This document shows, in pieces, positions 49,748 through 58,646 of a stretch of 64,000 bases of DNA. The translations under genes were made by a program, and so were the position numbers. Every line of letters starts with the position of its first letter. The stretch's first letter is position 1. The notes beneath the pieces were generated by a model. It was not told the DNA's origin. It saw only the letters and a program-made list of their open reading frames with translations, and ran no database searches. The stretch is from positions 124,001-188,000 of the forward strand of contig NZ_JAIUCZ020000001.1 in assembly GCF_020176955.2 (NCBI RefSeq), in the 5' to 3' direction. The stretch comes from Nocardia sp. alder85J (GTDB taxonomy: Bacteria; Actinomycetota; Actinomycetes; Mycobacteriales; Mycobacteriaceae).

Positions 49748-50959
49748 ATGGAACAGGGCGCGTTCGACGGAGTGCGCGTCGTCGAGTTGGCACAGTGGGT
49801 ATTCGTTCCGGTGGCCGGCGCGTTGCTGGCGGACTGGGGCGCCGACGTGATCAGGATCGAGCGACTGGACGGCGACCCCTATCGCGGGCTGGCCACCCAG
49901 GGCATCGGCACCGACCGCGGCGGCCCGAATCTCTCGGTGGCGCTGGCGAATCGGGGCAAACGCTCGGTCGCGGTGGATCTGCGCGCGCCCGAGGGCCGCG
50001 CGGTCCTGGACGAACTGCTGGCGACCGCCGACGTCCTGCTGACCAGCCTGCGCCCCGGTGCACTGGCCCGGCTGGGACTGGATCCGCAGGCCCTGCGTGA
50101 CCGCTATCCGGGCCTGATCTACGCCCGCGGCCACGGTTTCGGCGTGCGCGGACCGGATGCGGACCAGCCCGGTTACGACAGTTCGGCTTTCTGGTCGCGG
50201 GGCGGGCTGGCCTACATCCTCACCCCCGGCGAGCGTGACCACCCGATCTCGCAGCGCGGTGCGATGGGCGATCGCAACGGCGCCGTCGCCCTGGCCTTCG
50301 GGATCGCCTCGGCGCTGCTGAAACGCACCCGCACCGGCGTCGGCTCGGTGGTCGACGTCTCGCTGCTGGCCACCGCGCTGTCGACCCTGTCGTCGGATCT
50401 GCTGGTGGCCCTCAACGGCCCCGCCCCCGAGCCGGTGAACGGCCGTGGGCCGCAGGTGAATCCGCTGACGTCCAGCTACCGCACCGCCGACGGCCGGCAC
50501 ATCCAGCTGATGTTCCTCCAGGGCGACCGCTACTGGGCGGACTTCTGCGCGCTGATCGGCCGCCCGGAGTGGATCACCGACGAGCGCTTCGCCGATCTCG
50601 CGGCCCGCCGCACCCACAGCGCCGCCTGCATCGCGGCCCTGGACGACGAATTCGCCGGCCGCACCTTCGCCGAGTGGAAACAGCTGCTGTCCGGCCTGGA
50701 CGCTCCCTGGGCGCCGGTGCAGTCCATCGCCGAACTCACCGCCGACCCGCAGGTGCTCGCCAACGGCTACGTCGGCGAGGTCGAACTCGAGGACGGCAAC
50801 ACCTACCGATTCCCCACGGTGCCGGTGCAATTCGACGAACAACCACCGGTGCTGCGCCGGGCCCCCGAACACGGCGAGCACACCGAGAGCGTGCTGCTGG
50901 AACTCGGCTACGACTGGGACCGGATCACCGCGTTGAAGACCGCCGGAGTGGTGCCGTGA
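49748..50959 (+). CDS. CaiB/BaiF (class III) CoA-transferase
   Basis: This is a 403-residue CoA-transferase and the first gene of a ten-gene operon. Family features are VRVVELAQWVFVPVAGALLADWGADVIRIERLDGDPYR, GKRSVAVDL and GDRNGAVALAFGIASALLKR with the catalytic Asp. It differs clearly from the paralogue at 12824. It would activate the operon's acid substrate by CoA transfer. The last codon overlaps the DUF35 gene (GTGA). Confidence 0.9.
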   Translation: MEQGAFDGVRVVELAQWVFVPVAGALLADWGADVIRIERLDGDPYRGLATQGIGTDRGGPNLSVALANRGKRSVAVDLRAPEGRAVLDELLATADVLLTSLRPGALARLGLDPQALRDRYPGLIYARGHGFGVRGPDADQPGYDSSAFWSRGGLAYILTPGERDHPISQRGAMGDRNGAVALAFGIASALLKRTRTGVGSVVDVSLLATALSTLSSDLLVALNGPAPEPVNGRGPQVNPLTSSYRTADGRHIQLMFLQGDRYWADFCALIGRPEWITDERFADLAARRTHSAACIAALDDEFAGRTFAEWKQLLSGLDAPWAPVQSIAELTADPQVLANGYVGEVELEDGNTYRFPTVPVQFDEQPPVLRRAPEHGEHTESVLLELGYDWDRITALKTAGVVP

Positions 50960-51372
50960 CGAACCGCCCACTCCCGGTACCGGATGCGCAGTCGGCCCCG
51001 TTCTGGACCGCCGCCGCGACCGGCGTGCTCACGGTGGCCCGCTGCTCCGCCTGTACCCGGTACACCGCACCCCCGGACCTGGTCTGCCCGCACTGCGGTT
51101 CCACTACACCGGAATTCACCTTCACCCCGGTCAGCGGCCGGGGCACGGTCCGCTCCTGGACGGTGGTGCGGCAGTCCTTCCTCCCCGGCTTCGACACCGA
51201 CCTGCCCTTCGTCCTGGTCGACGTGGAACTCGCGGAACAGTCCGAGCTGCGCCTGATCGGCCGCCTGCTCGACGGCCCGGACGCACCCCTGCGCCTCGGC
51301 GCCCCGGTCCGCGCCGCCTTCGAACACCTCACCACCGACATCGCCGTCCCCGCCTTCGAGTTGGCCTCATGA
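50956..51372 (+). CDS. DUF35 Zn-ribbon/OB-fold acyl-CoA-binding protein
   Basis: This is a 138-residue protein with a rubredoxin-like zinc ribbon (RCSACTRYTAPPDLVCPHC, C-x2-C-x10-C-x2-C) followed by an OB fold (GRGTVRSWTVVRQSF, PFVLVDVEL). In steroid side-chain degradation such a domain (ChsH2 C-terminus) binds and is needed by the Ltp2 aldolase. Here it is directly coupled to an Ltp-type gene by ATGA, so the two probably form a complex. Confidence 0.9.
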   Translation: MTNRPLPVPDAQSAPFWTAAATGVLTVARCSACTRYTAPPDLVCPHCGSTTPEFTFTPVSGRGTVRSWTVVRQSFLPGFDTDLPFVLVDVELAEQSELRLIGRLLDGPDAPLRLGAPVRAAFEHLTTDIAVPAFELAS

Positions 51373-52568
51373 GCGCCCGGTTCGCCGCGCGGGATCGGGT
51401 CGCGATCGTGGGGTACGCGCACAGTGCGGTGCGGCGGCAGGCGGATCGGCCGCTGGGGGTGCTGGCGGTGGAGACCGCGCGGGCGGCGATCGCCGATGCC
51501 GGGCTCGAGGTCGGGCAGGTGGACGGGTTCGTCGGGTCGGCGTTGTTGCCCAGTGCCGGTGACCATGCCCGGCAGGACGGGGTGAGTATCGTGTCGCCGA
51601 ACTGGCTGGCCCAGCACCTCGGCGTCGATCCGCACTATGCCGCCGGATTCGACGGGATCGGGCAGTTGACCGGGTCGGTGGCGATGGCGGTCAACGCGAT
51701 CGCCTCCGGTGCGGCGGATTACGTTGTGCTGCATCGGGCTCTGCACAATCCCGGTGGCCGGTACCACGGGAATCCGATCCGTGCGGTGGCCGGGGCGCAG
51801 CAGTGGACCGCGCCGCAGGGCTTCTTCGGGCCGCTGGCCACGATCGCGCTGCCGTACCAGGAATATCTGCAACGGTACGGCGCGAAGCGCGAATCCATGG
51901 CCGCGGTGGTGACGGAAGCGCGTAAGAACGGTTCGCGGCTGCCCTGGTCCTATTGGGCCGGAAAGCCGTTGGCCACCGAGGAGTATCTCGCCGCGCCGCA
52001 GCTGTTCGATCCGGTCTGCACATTCGACTGCGACATCCCCGTCGACGGTGTCGCGGTCTTCGTGCTCACCTCCGCCGAACGGGCCGCGGATCTGCCGCAC
52101 CCGCCGGTGTACGTGTCGGGGTATGCCTCGGGTGCGCCGACGCGGCGGCGGCTACCACAGCATTGGCCACTGGACGACATTCTCGACGGTGGCGCCGAGA
52201 CCGCGCGCCGGTTGTGGGAGCACGCCGGGATCGGCCCGGGGGCAGTCGATCTGCCGCAGGTGTACGACGGGTTCTCGCCGTTCGTGTGGTTCTGGCTGGA
52301 GGTGCTCGGTTTCTGCCCGCGCGGGGAGGCGCACCGGTTCGTCGCCGACGGCGGGATCGACAGTGACCGACCGGGTGCGCTGCCCGCGTTGTCCGGTGGG
52401 GGAGCGCTGGGCAACGGGCGCATGCACGGTGTGCCGCAGATGCTGGAGTGCTATCTGCAACTGTCCGGCCGCGCCGGCGACCGGCAGCGCGCCGCGACCG
52501 TCGGCGTCGCCTGCCATTCCTCCCCGCATTTCGGCGGGGCCGTCGTCTATACCTCGAATCCGTTGTGA
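51369..52568 (+). CDS. Ltp-type thiolase-fold protein (probable retro-aldolase)
   Basis: This is a 399-residue member of the SCP-x/Ltp thiolase superfamily. It has RVAIVGYAHSAV at the start, and in place of the nucleophilic thiolase Cys it has Gly-Phe-Asp (YAAGFDGIGQL), so it is not a thiolase. The C-terminal part has PQVYDGFSPFVWFW and GALGNGRMHGVPQMLECYLQLSG. Ltp2-like relatives cleave a beta-hydroxy acyl-CoA by retro-aldol reaction with a DUF35 partner. The next gene, an ALDH, would use the aldehyde so released. Confidence 0.85.
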   Translation: MSARFAARDRVAIVGYAHSAVRRQADRPLGVLAVETARAAIADAGLEVGQVDGFVGSALLPSAGDHARQDGVSIVSPNWLAQHLGVDPHYAAGFDGIGQLTGSVAMAVNAIASGAADYVVLHRALHNPGGRYHGNPIRAVAGAQQWTAPQGFFGPLATIALPYQEYLQRYGAKRESMAAVVTEARKNGSRLPWSYWAGKPLATEEYLAAPQLFDPVCTFDCDIPVDGVAVFVLTSAERAADLPHPPVYVSGYASGAPTRRRLPQHWPLDDILDGGAETARRLWEHAGIGPGAVDLPQVYDGFSPFVWFWLEVLGFCPRGEAHRFVADGGIDSDRPGALPALSGGGALGNGRMHGVPQMLECYLQLSGRAGDRQRAATVGVACHSSPHFGGAVVYTSNPL

Positions 52569-54055
52569 GCGTTGGGAGTACCACCGTGGATCTGCTCCGC
52601 GAAGACCGCACCTACATCGCCGGGCGATGGGTATCCGGTGACGAACCCGTCGCCGTCGAGAATCCCGCCGACGAACAACCGGTCGGCGCCCTCACCGCGA
52701 CACCGGGCCCGGAGGTGGAGCGCGCGATCATCGAGGCGCGCACCAGTTTCGACGCCGGCGTGTGGTCCGACCGCCCGGCCGCCGACCGGGCCCGCGTGCT
52801 GCACCGGCTGCTCGACCACATCGAGGCCGCGCACGACACCCTGGTACCCACCCTGGTCGCCGAGGCCGGGCAACCGGTCCGGTTCGCCGAGATGAGCCAA
52901 TTCCGTGCGGGTCTGGCCATCGCCCGGGAGACCATCACCCTGTACACGTCGATGACCCACGAGCAGGCCGCCCCGGTCCCGGTGGACGAACTGGTCCGCG
53001 GCCGGGTGGCGCTGAGCATCCGCCGGCACGAGCCGGTGGGTGTGGTCGCCGCCGTCACGCCCTACAACGCCGCGCTGATCATGGCCTTCCAGAAGCTGAT
53101 TCCCGCGCTGCTGGCCGGGAATTCGGTGATCCTGCGGCCCAGCCCGCTCACCCCGATCTCGTCGCTGATCTTCGGCGCCGCCGCCGACGCCGCGGAACTG
53201 CCGCCGGGGGTGCTCAGCGTGGTCGCCGAAAGCGGTTCCGCCGCAGCAGAACTGCTCACCAGTCACGCGGCCGTGGACATGGTGTCGTTCACCGGCTCCA
53301 CCGCCGTGGGCCGGCGCATCCTGGCCCAGGCCGCCCCGACGGTGAAGCGGGTGGCCCTGGAACTAGGCGGCAAATCGGCGCAGATCTACCTGCCCGACGC
53401 CGTCGGCCGGGCCGCCGTCGGCGCGGTGATGGTGGTGGCGGCCACCGCCGGGCAGGCCTGTGTGGCCGCCACCCGGATGCTGGTCCCCGAGGAGCACAAG
53501 GCCGAGGTGCTCGACGCGGTGTCGGCCGCCTACCGGTCCATCACTGTCGGCGCCCCCACCGACCCGGCCGCCACCATGGGACCGGTCATCGACGCGGCCG
53601 CCCGGGAACGCTGCGAACGCTATGTCGGACTCGCCGAGAAGCACGGCGGCGCCGTCGCTTTCGGCGGCAAGCGACCCGCCTTCCCGGACCGGGGCTACTA
53701 CTTCGAGCCGACCGTGCTGGATCTGCCCGACACCGCGAATCCCGCGGCGCGCGAGGAGATCTTCGGTCCCGTGCTCGCGGTGATCGGCTACCGCGATCTC
53801 GACCACGCGGTGGCCCTGGCCAACGATTCGGACTACGGCCTGTCGGCACAGGTGTACGGCGCGGACACCGCGGCGGCGGTGGGTGTCGCGCGGCGGTTGC
53901 GCACCGGCGCGGTGAACGTCAACACCGCCGTGTTCAGCGCCTACGCCCCCAGCGGCGGCTACAAGCACAGCGGCCTCGGCCGTGAACGCGGCCCGGACGG
54001 CATCCGGGCCTTCCAGGAAGTCAAGCACATGGCGATCGGAGAACTGACGAGATGA
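52565..54055 (+). CDS. Aldehyde dehydrogenase
   Basis: This is a 496-residue ALDH. Motifs are VTPYNAALIM, FTGSTAVGRR, LELGGKSAQ (base Glu), GQACVAATR (catalytic Cys) and GGYKHSGLGRERG. The GTG at 52565 overlaps the Ltp stop; a GTG at 52586 has a better ribosome binding site (GGGAG) and may be the real start. It is probably the oxidation step after retro-aldol cleavage. It is not a close copy of the ALDH at 7525. Confidence 0.9.
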   Translation: MSVGSTTVDLLREDRTYIAGRWVSGDEPVAVENPADEQPVGALTATPGPEVERAIIEARTSFDAGVWSDRPAADRARVLHRLLDHIEAAHDTLVPTLVAEAGQPVRFAEMSQFRAGLAIARETITLYTSMTHEQAAPVPVDELVRGRVALSIRRHEPVGVVAAVTPYNAALIMAFQKLIPALLAGNSVILRPSPLTPISSLIFGAAADAAELPPGVLSVVAESGSAAAELLTSHAAVDMVSFTGSTAVGRRILAQAAPTVKRVALELGGKSAQIYLPDAVGRAAVGAVMVVAATAGQACVAATRMLVPEEHKAEVLDAVSAAYRSITVGAPTDPAATMGPVIDAAARERCERYVGLAEKHGGAVAFGGKRPAFPDRGYYFEPTVLDLPDTANPAAREEIFGPVLAVIGYRDLDHAVALANDSDYGLSAQVYGADTAAAVGVARRLRTGAVNVNTAVFSAYAPSGGYKHSGLGRERGPDGIRAFQEVKHMAIGELTR

Positions 54056-55293
54056 CCACCCTCGAAAACCCCACCACCACAACCACGTCGGGTGCCGTCG
54101 ATCTGGACTGGCTGATCTCCGTCGACGATCACATCCTGGAGCCGCCGAACCTGTGGATCGACCGGGTCGCGGCGAAGGACCGGGATCGGGCCCCGCACAT
54201 GGAGGCCGACGCGGACGGCCGGGAGATCTGGGTCTACGACGGCAAGCGGTTCCCGACCTCGGGCCTGTCGGCGGTGGTGGGCAGGTCCAAGGAGGAGTTC
54301 AGCCCGGAACCGTTGCCCTACAGCGAGATGCGGCCCGGCTGCTACGACCCCGAGGCCCGCATCGAGGACATGAACCGCGCGGGAATCCTGGCGTCGCTGT
54401 GCTTCCCGACGCTGCCGCGGTTCTGCGGGCAGTTGTTCATGGAGGCCTCGGATCGTGATTTCGGGCTGGTCTGCCTGAAGGCGTACAACGATTGGCTGGT
54501 GGAGGACTGGTGCGGTAGTGCGCCGGGCCGCTACATCCCGTTGATGCTGATCCCGCTGTGGGATCCGAGGCTGGCCGTCACCGAGATGGAACGGATGGCC
54601 GAGCGCGGCGTCACCACCTTCGCGTTCTCGGAGAATCCGGCCCCGCTGGGCCTGCCGACCATCCACGACAAGGACCGCTACTGGGATCCGGTGATGTCGG
54701 CGGCCGCCGACCTGGGCATGGTGGCCTCGATGCACGTCGGCTCGTCGTCGCAGGTGCCCAAGATCGCCCCGGACACCCCGTTCATGGCCAACCTCACCTG
54801 GGGCGCGATGCGGACCTCGGGCACGATGCTGTCCTGGTTGTTCAGCGACATGTTCGAGAAGTATCCGAATCTGAAGATCGCGTTGTCCGAGGGCGAGATC
54901 GGCTGGATGCCCTACTATCTGGAGCGCGCCGAGCAGGTGCTGGACAAGCAGCGGCACTGGGTCGCGAAGGGCGCTCGGTTCATGGACCACGCCGGTGGCG
55001 GCAGCGCCGACCTGGACCGCCTCGACATCCGGAAGACCTTCCGGGAGCACATCTTCGGTTGTTTCATCGACGACGAGCACGGCATCGCCAGCATCGATTC
55101 GATCGGCGAGGACAACATCATGTGCGAAACCGATTACCCGCATTCGGATTCCACCTGGCCGGACTGTATCGGCGTGGTGCGCCGCCGGATCGCGCACCTG
55201 CCCGAGCAGACCCAGTACAAGTTGTTGCGCGGCAACGCCGAACGTCTGTATCGGTTCACCCCGGCCCAGCCCCCGGCGCGGCCGCATGCCTGA
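54052..55293 (+). CDS. Amidohydrolase-2 family protein
   Basis: This is a 413-residue TIM-barrel protein with SVDDHILEP at the start (D-x-H metal motif), VASMHVGSSS in the middle and MCETDYPHSDSTWP near the end with the catalytic Asp. FPTLPRFCGQLF and RIEDMNRAGILASLCFP are typical of a large actinobacterial group beside acyl-CoA genes. It probably hydrolyses or decarboxylates a ring intermediate. The first 12 residues are Thr-rich. It overlaps the ALDH by 4 bp and the ferredoxin by 8 bp. Confidence 0.87.
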   Translation: MTTLENPTTTTTSGAVDLDWLISVDDHILEPPNLWIDRVAAKDRDRAPHMEADADGREIWVYDGKRFPTSGLSAVVGRSKEEFSPEPLPYSEMRPGCYDPEARIEDMNRAGILASLCFPTLPRFCGQLFMEASDRDFGLVCLKAYNDWLVEDWCGSAPGRYIPLMLIPLWDPRLAVTEMERMAERGVTTFAFSENPAPLGLPTIHDKDRYWDPVMSAAADLGMVASMHVGSSSQVPKIAPDTPFMANLTWGAMRTSGTMLSWLFSDMFEKYPNLKIALSEGEIGWMPYYLERAEQVLDKQRHWVAKGARFMDHAGGGSADLDRLDIRKTFREHIFGCFIDDEHGIASIDSIGEDNIMCETDYPHSDSTWPDCIGVVRRRIAHLPEQTQYKLLRGNAERLYRFTPAQPPARPHA

Positions 55294-55477
55294 GATCGTC
55301 GTCGACCGGACCCTGTGCATCGGCAGCGGCGTCTGCATCGTCTACGCCCCCGGCAGTCTCGAACACGACGAGGATTCCGTAGCCGTGCCGATCACCCCGC
55401 CCGGCGACGCACCCGACGCGATCCGCAACGCCGTCGAGGGCTGCCCCACCGGCGCGCTGCGCCTGCTCGATCCGTAA
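55286..55477 (+). CDS. 3Fe-4S-type ferredoxin
   Basis: This is a 63-residue ferredoxin with Cys in TLCIGSGVC and in the C-terminal EGCPTGAL. The usual middle Cys of a 4Fe-4S site is absent (C-x5-C ... C-P), which fits the 3Fe-4S ferredoxins that feed actinobacterial P450s. A P450 gene follows two genes later at 56288, the likely partner. No ferredoxin reductase is encoded nearby. It is too short to have been found by length alone. Confidence 0.93.
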   Translation: MPEIVVDRTLCIGSGVCIVYAPGSLEHDEDSVAVPITPPGDAPDAIRNAVEGCPTGALRLLDP

Positions 55478-55508
55478 CCTCCGCGCACTCATCGGAAGCG
55501 TGAAAACA

Positions 55509-56291
55509 ATGTTGTTGCAAGAGAAATCGGCGATCGTCACCGGCGCCGGCAACGGTGTCGGCCGAGTCTCGGCGGTGCGATTCGCCGCCGAGGGCGCGCG
55601 CGTGGTCTGCGCCGACATCGACGCCGACGCCGCGAAGCAGACCGCGGGCCTGATCGAGGCCGCCGGCGGTACCGCGGTCCCGTTCGGCGCCGATGTCGCC
55701 GACGAGGATCAGGTGCGGGCGATGATCGACACCGCCGTCGGGCATTTCGGCCGCCTGGACATCCTGTTCAACAATGTCGGTATCCCCACCCCGCGGCTGG
55801 GCGCGACGCTGGAGGACCACTCCCTCGCGGATTTCCAGCGCCTCGTGGCGGTGAACCTCGGCGGAGTGTTCCTGGGCTGCAAATACGCGGTGCTGCGATT
55901 CAAACAGCAGGGCGGCGGCGGTGCCATCCTGAACACCGGATCGGTGGCGGGCCTGGTGGCCTGGGGCGGTTCGGTGTACGGGGCCACCAAGGGGGCGGTG
56001 CATCAGCTCACCCGCGCGGTGGCCATCGAGGGCGCCCCGTTCGGCATCCGCGCCAACGCGATCTGCCCGGCGGGCATGCCCTACACCGGTTTCATGGCCG
56101 CCGGTGGCCTGTCGCTCACCGATCCGGCGCACCTGGCCGCGGCGGCCGAGCGGGTCGGCGCACAGCATCCGCTGGGCCGCCCGATCACCGCCGAGGACTG
56201 TGCGGAGGCGGCGGTGTTCCTGGTGTCCGACCGCGCCGCCAACATCACCGGCGTGCTGCTGCCGGTCGACGGGGGATATGTCGCGAAATGA
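55509..56291 (+). CDS. Short-chain dehydrogenase/reductase
   Basis: This is a 260-residue classical SDR with TGAGNGVG (cofactor), NNVG, the catalytic Ser in NTGSVAG and YGATK. ADIDADA after the second strand suggests NAD(H) preference. ATG at 55509 was chosen; a GTG at 55500 is in frame. It overlaps the P450 gene by 4 bp. It would oxidise the hydroxyl made by the P450 or produced by hydration in the pathway. Confidence 0.9.
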   Translation: MLLQEKSAIVTGAGNGVGRVSAVRFAAEGARVVCADIDADAAKQTAGLIEAAGGTAVPFGADVADEDQVRAMIDTAVGHFGRLDILFNNVGIPTPRLGATLEDHSLADFQRLVAVNLGGVFLGCKYAVLRFKQQGGGGAILNTGSVAGLVAWGGSVYGATKGAVHQLTRAVAIEGAPFGIRANAICPAGMPYTGFMAAGGLSLTDPAHLAAAAERVGAQHPLGRPITAEDCAEAAVFLVSDRAANITGVLLPVDGGYVAK

Positions 56292-57526
56292 CCACCACCC
56301 TCGACATCGCCCGCGTGCGTGAGCTTTTCGACCTGCGCGGATCGTTCCTGGTCCAGACCGGCGGCGGCTACACCGGCGATCCCTATCCGGCCTGGCACCG
56401 GCTGCGGGAACAGGCGCCGGTGCACCGTGGCACCGTGCACGAGCTCACCGGGATCACCGAACCGCTGGTCTTCCACGGACTTCCGTATCCGGATCGGCCG
56501 CACTTCTCCGCCTTCGGCTACGAGGTGTGCAGTTCGGCCTACCGGGATCCGGCGACCTTCGCCTCCGCCCCGGGCGCGGTCGACGCCGCCGGCGCGATCG
56601 GCACCGACAGCAGCATGCTGGCGATGGGTGGCGCACAGCATCGGCGCTATCGTGGATTGGTGCAGCCGTCCTTCGTCCCCGCGAAAGCCCAATGGTGGAT
56701 TCGCAATTGGATCGAGGAGACGGTGCACGCGCTGATCGGCGAGTTCGCCGGGCGGGGCCGCGCGGAGCTGAACGTCGACTTCTGCGCCGCGATCCCGGTG
56801 CTCACCATCACCGGCAGCTTCGGCGTCCCGGTCGCCCGGGCCCTCGACATCCGGGCCGCACTGCGCCACACCGGCGCGGTGGTGGAGATCCTCGCCCCGA
56901 TCGTCGCCGCCCGCCGCGCACAGCCGGCCGACGATCTGATCAGCGTGCTGGTCCAGGCCGAGTACACCGACGACGACGGCGTCACCCACCGGCTGTCGGA
57001 CACCGAGATCTACTCGTTCTCGATCCTGCTGCTCACCGCCGGATCGGGCACCACCTGGAAGCAGATGGGCATCACGCTCACCACCCTGCTGCAACGTCCC
57101 GAGGTGCTGCGGGCCGTCCGCGACGACCGGCGGCTGCTGCGCCCGGCCGTCGAGGAGGCGCTGCGCTGGGCGCCGACCGATCCGATGTTCTCCCGATTCG
57201 TCATCGCCGACACCGAATTCCACGGCACCCACCTGCCCGCCGGGTCGGTGCTGCATCTGTGCATCGGGGCGGCCAATCGCGACCCGGACCGCTGGGACCA
57301 CCCCGACGACTACGACATCACCCGGCCGTTGAAACCGTCACTGGCCTTCGGCAGCGGCCCGCACACCTGCCTCGGCATGCACGTGGCGCGGGCCGAGATG
57401 CTCACCGGAATCGGCGCGCTGCTGGATCGGCTGCCGGAACTGCGGCTGGATCCGGACGCCGAAGCGCCCCGGCTGATCGGCATGTACGAGCGCGGCGCCA
57501 CCGCCATCCCCGTCCGGTTCGGTTGA
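56288..57526 (+). CDS. Cytochrome P450
   Basis: This is a 412-residue soluble P450. The heme ligand is Cys361 in FGSGPHTCLGMHVARAE, the I-helix oxygen-activation motif is LLTAGSGTTWKQ and the K-helix ExxR is EEALR. Length suits bacterial class I enzymes supplied by the ferredoxin at 55286. It would hydroxylate the pathway substrate or a related hydrophobic ring compound. The CYP family cannot be named from sequence by eye. Confidence 0.93.
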   Translation: MTTTLDIARVRELFDLRGSFLVQTGGGYTGDPYPAWHRLREQAPVHRGTVHELTGITEPLVFHGLPYPDRPHFSAFGYEVCSSAYRDPATFASAPGAVDAAGAIGTDSSMLAMGGAQHRRYRGLVQPSFVPAKAQWWIRNWIEETVHALIGEFAGRGRAELNVDFCAAIPVLTITGSFGVPVARALDIRAALRHTGAVVEILAPIVAARRAQPADDLISVLVQAEYTDDDGVTHRLSDTEIYSFSILLLTAGSGTTWKQMGITLTTLLQRPEVLRAVRDDRRLLRPAVEEALRWAPTDPMFSRFVIADTEFHGTHLPAGSVLHLCIGAANRDPDRWDHPDDYDITRPLKPSLAFGSGPHTCLGMHVARAEMLTGIGALLDRLPELRLDPDAEAPRLIGMYERGATAIPVRFG

Positions 57527-57554
57527 ACCGCGGCTCCGTCACTCAGGAGGCAGC

Positions 57555-57989
57555 ATGCCCGAAACACCTTACAGCCCACCGGATCTCAGCCTGCGCGGCG
57601 ACGAGCACGTGCGCGCCTACCTGGAGTCCGGCGGCGCTCGCGGCTACCTCTGGAACGGGGTGCCGATCCTGCTGCTGACCGCCACCGGCCGCCGCAGCGG
57701 GCAGCCGCGCACCTCGGCGCTGATCTTCGGCCGCGACGGTGACGACTATCTGGTGGTCGCCTCGAAGGGCGGTGCGCCGGACCATCCGGAGTGGTACCGG
57801 AATCTGCTGGCCCACCCGCAGGCCGAGATTCAGGTCGAGGACCGGCACCTGCCCGTGCTGGCCCGCACCGCCGACGCCGCCGAGAAGCCACGGCTGTGGG
57901 CGATCATGACCGAGCTGTGGCCGAATTACGACGCGTACCAGACCCGTACCGACCGCCCTATTCCGATCGTGGTGCTGGCCCCCACATGA
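57555..57989 (+). CDS. DDN-like F420-dependent nitroreductase-family protein
   Basis: This is a 144-residue split beta-barrel protein with LLLTATGRRSGQPRTSALIF and YLVVASKGGAPDHPEWYRNLLAHPQAEIQV, the signature of the deazaflavin-dependent nitroreductase (Ddn) family. Members reduce quinones or enones with F420H2. The RBS AGGAGG is ideal. It is 28 bp after the P450 and overlaps the TetR start (ATGA). It may reduce a double bond in the pathway. Confidence 0.92.
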   Translation: MPETPYSPPDLSLRGDEHVRAYLESGGARGYLWNGVPILLLTATGRRSGQPRTSALIFGRDGDDYLVVASKGGAPDHPEWYRNLLAHPQAEIQVEDRHLPVLARTADAAEKPRLWAIMTELWPNYDAYQTRTDRPIPIVVLAPT

Positions 57990-58642
57990 GGCCCAGTAGC
58001 ATATCTCGGATGTCGTGGGCCGAGAAAGCCGCGGACCGGTCGCCCGTCGTTCGCCGGACCCGTAGTCGCAGTATGCAGCAGGCGAGCCTGATCCTGGACG
58101 CCGCCCACCGGCTGGTGTTGCAGAAGGGCGACGCCTTCACCACCCAGGAGCTGGTGAAGGAGGCCGGGGTGGCGTTGCAGACGTTCTACCGGTACTTCGC
58201 CAGTAAGGATCAGCTGCTGCTGGCGGTGTTCGCGGAGATGATCGCGGTCGCCTGCGTCCGCTCGGCCGAGGTGGCGGCGGATCTGCCGGATCCGATCGCC
58301 CGGCTGCGCTACTTCATCACCTCGACGCTGGGTTCGCTCGACGCCGAGGGACACGACGCCGCCACCGCCCGGTTCATCGTGTCCACACACTGGCGGTTGC
58401 AGCAGAACTTCCCGGAGGAGATGGCCGAGGCGGTGCGGCCGTTCGCGACGCTGCTGCTCGGCGAGATCCAGAAGGGTATCGCGGCCGGCCAGTTGCGGCC
58501 CGCCGATCCGGAGCGGGCCGCCTGGTTCATCAACGAGCTGATCCGCTCGGTGTACCACCACTACGCGTACGCCGCCGTGCGCCCGGCCACGCTGGCGGAC
58601 GACCTGTGGGCGTTCTGCCTGACCGCACTGGGCGGCGCGTGA
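57986..58642 (+). CDS. TetR-family regulator
   Basis: This is a 218-residue TetR regulator with the HTH at about residues 40-85 (LILDAAHRLVLQKGDAFTTQELVKEAGVALQTFYRYFASKDQLLLAVF) and a helical ligand domain. The start is ATG 57986 by coupling or ATG 58010. It is the last gene of the operon and ends 4 bp from a convergent gene. It may recognise the ATTCTC element found at 59415, 27142 and 25560, and be induced by a pathway CoA ester. Confidence 0.88.
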   Translation: MRPSSISRMSWAEKAADRSPVVRRTRSRSMQQASLILDAAHRLVLQKGDAFTTQELVKEAGVALQTFYRYFASKDQLLLAVFAEMIAVACVRSAEVAADLPDPIARLRYFITSTLGSLDAEGHDAATARFIVSTHWRLQQNFPEEMAEAVRPFATLLLGEIQKGIAAGQLRPADPERAAWFINELIRSVYHHYAYAAVRPATLADDLWAFCLTALGGA

Positions 58643-58646
58643 GCGG

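Noticed and set aside
51369..52568. Thiolase for beta-oxidation
   Set aside because: The nucleophilic Cys is replaced by Gly-Phe-Asp and a DUF35 partner is coupled to it.
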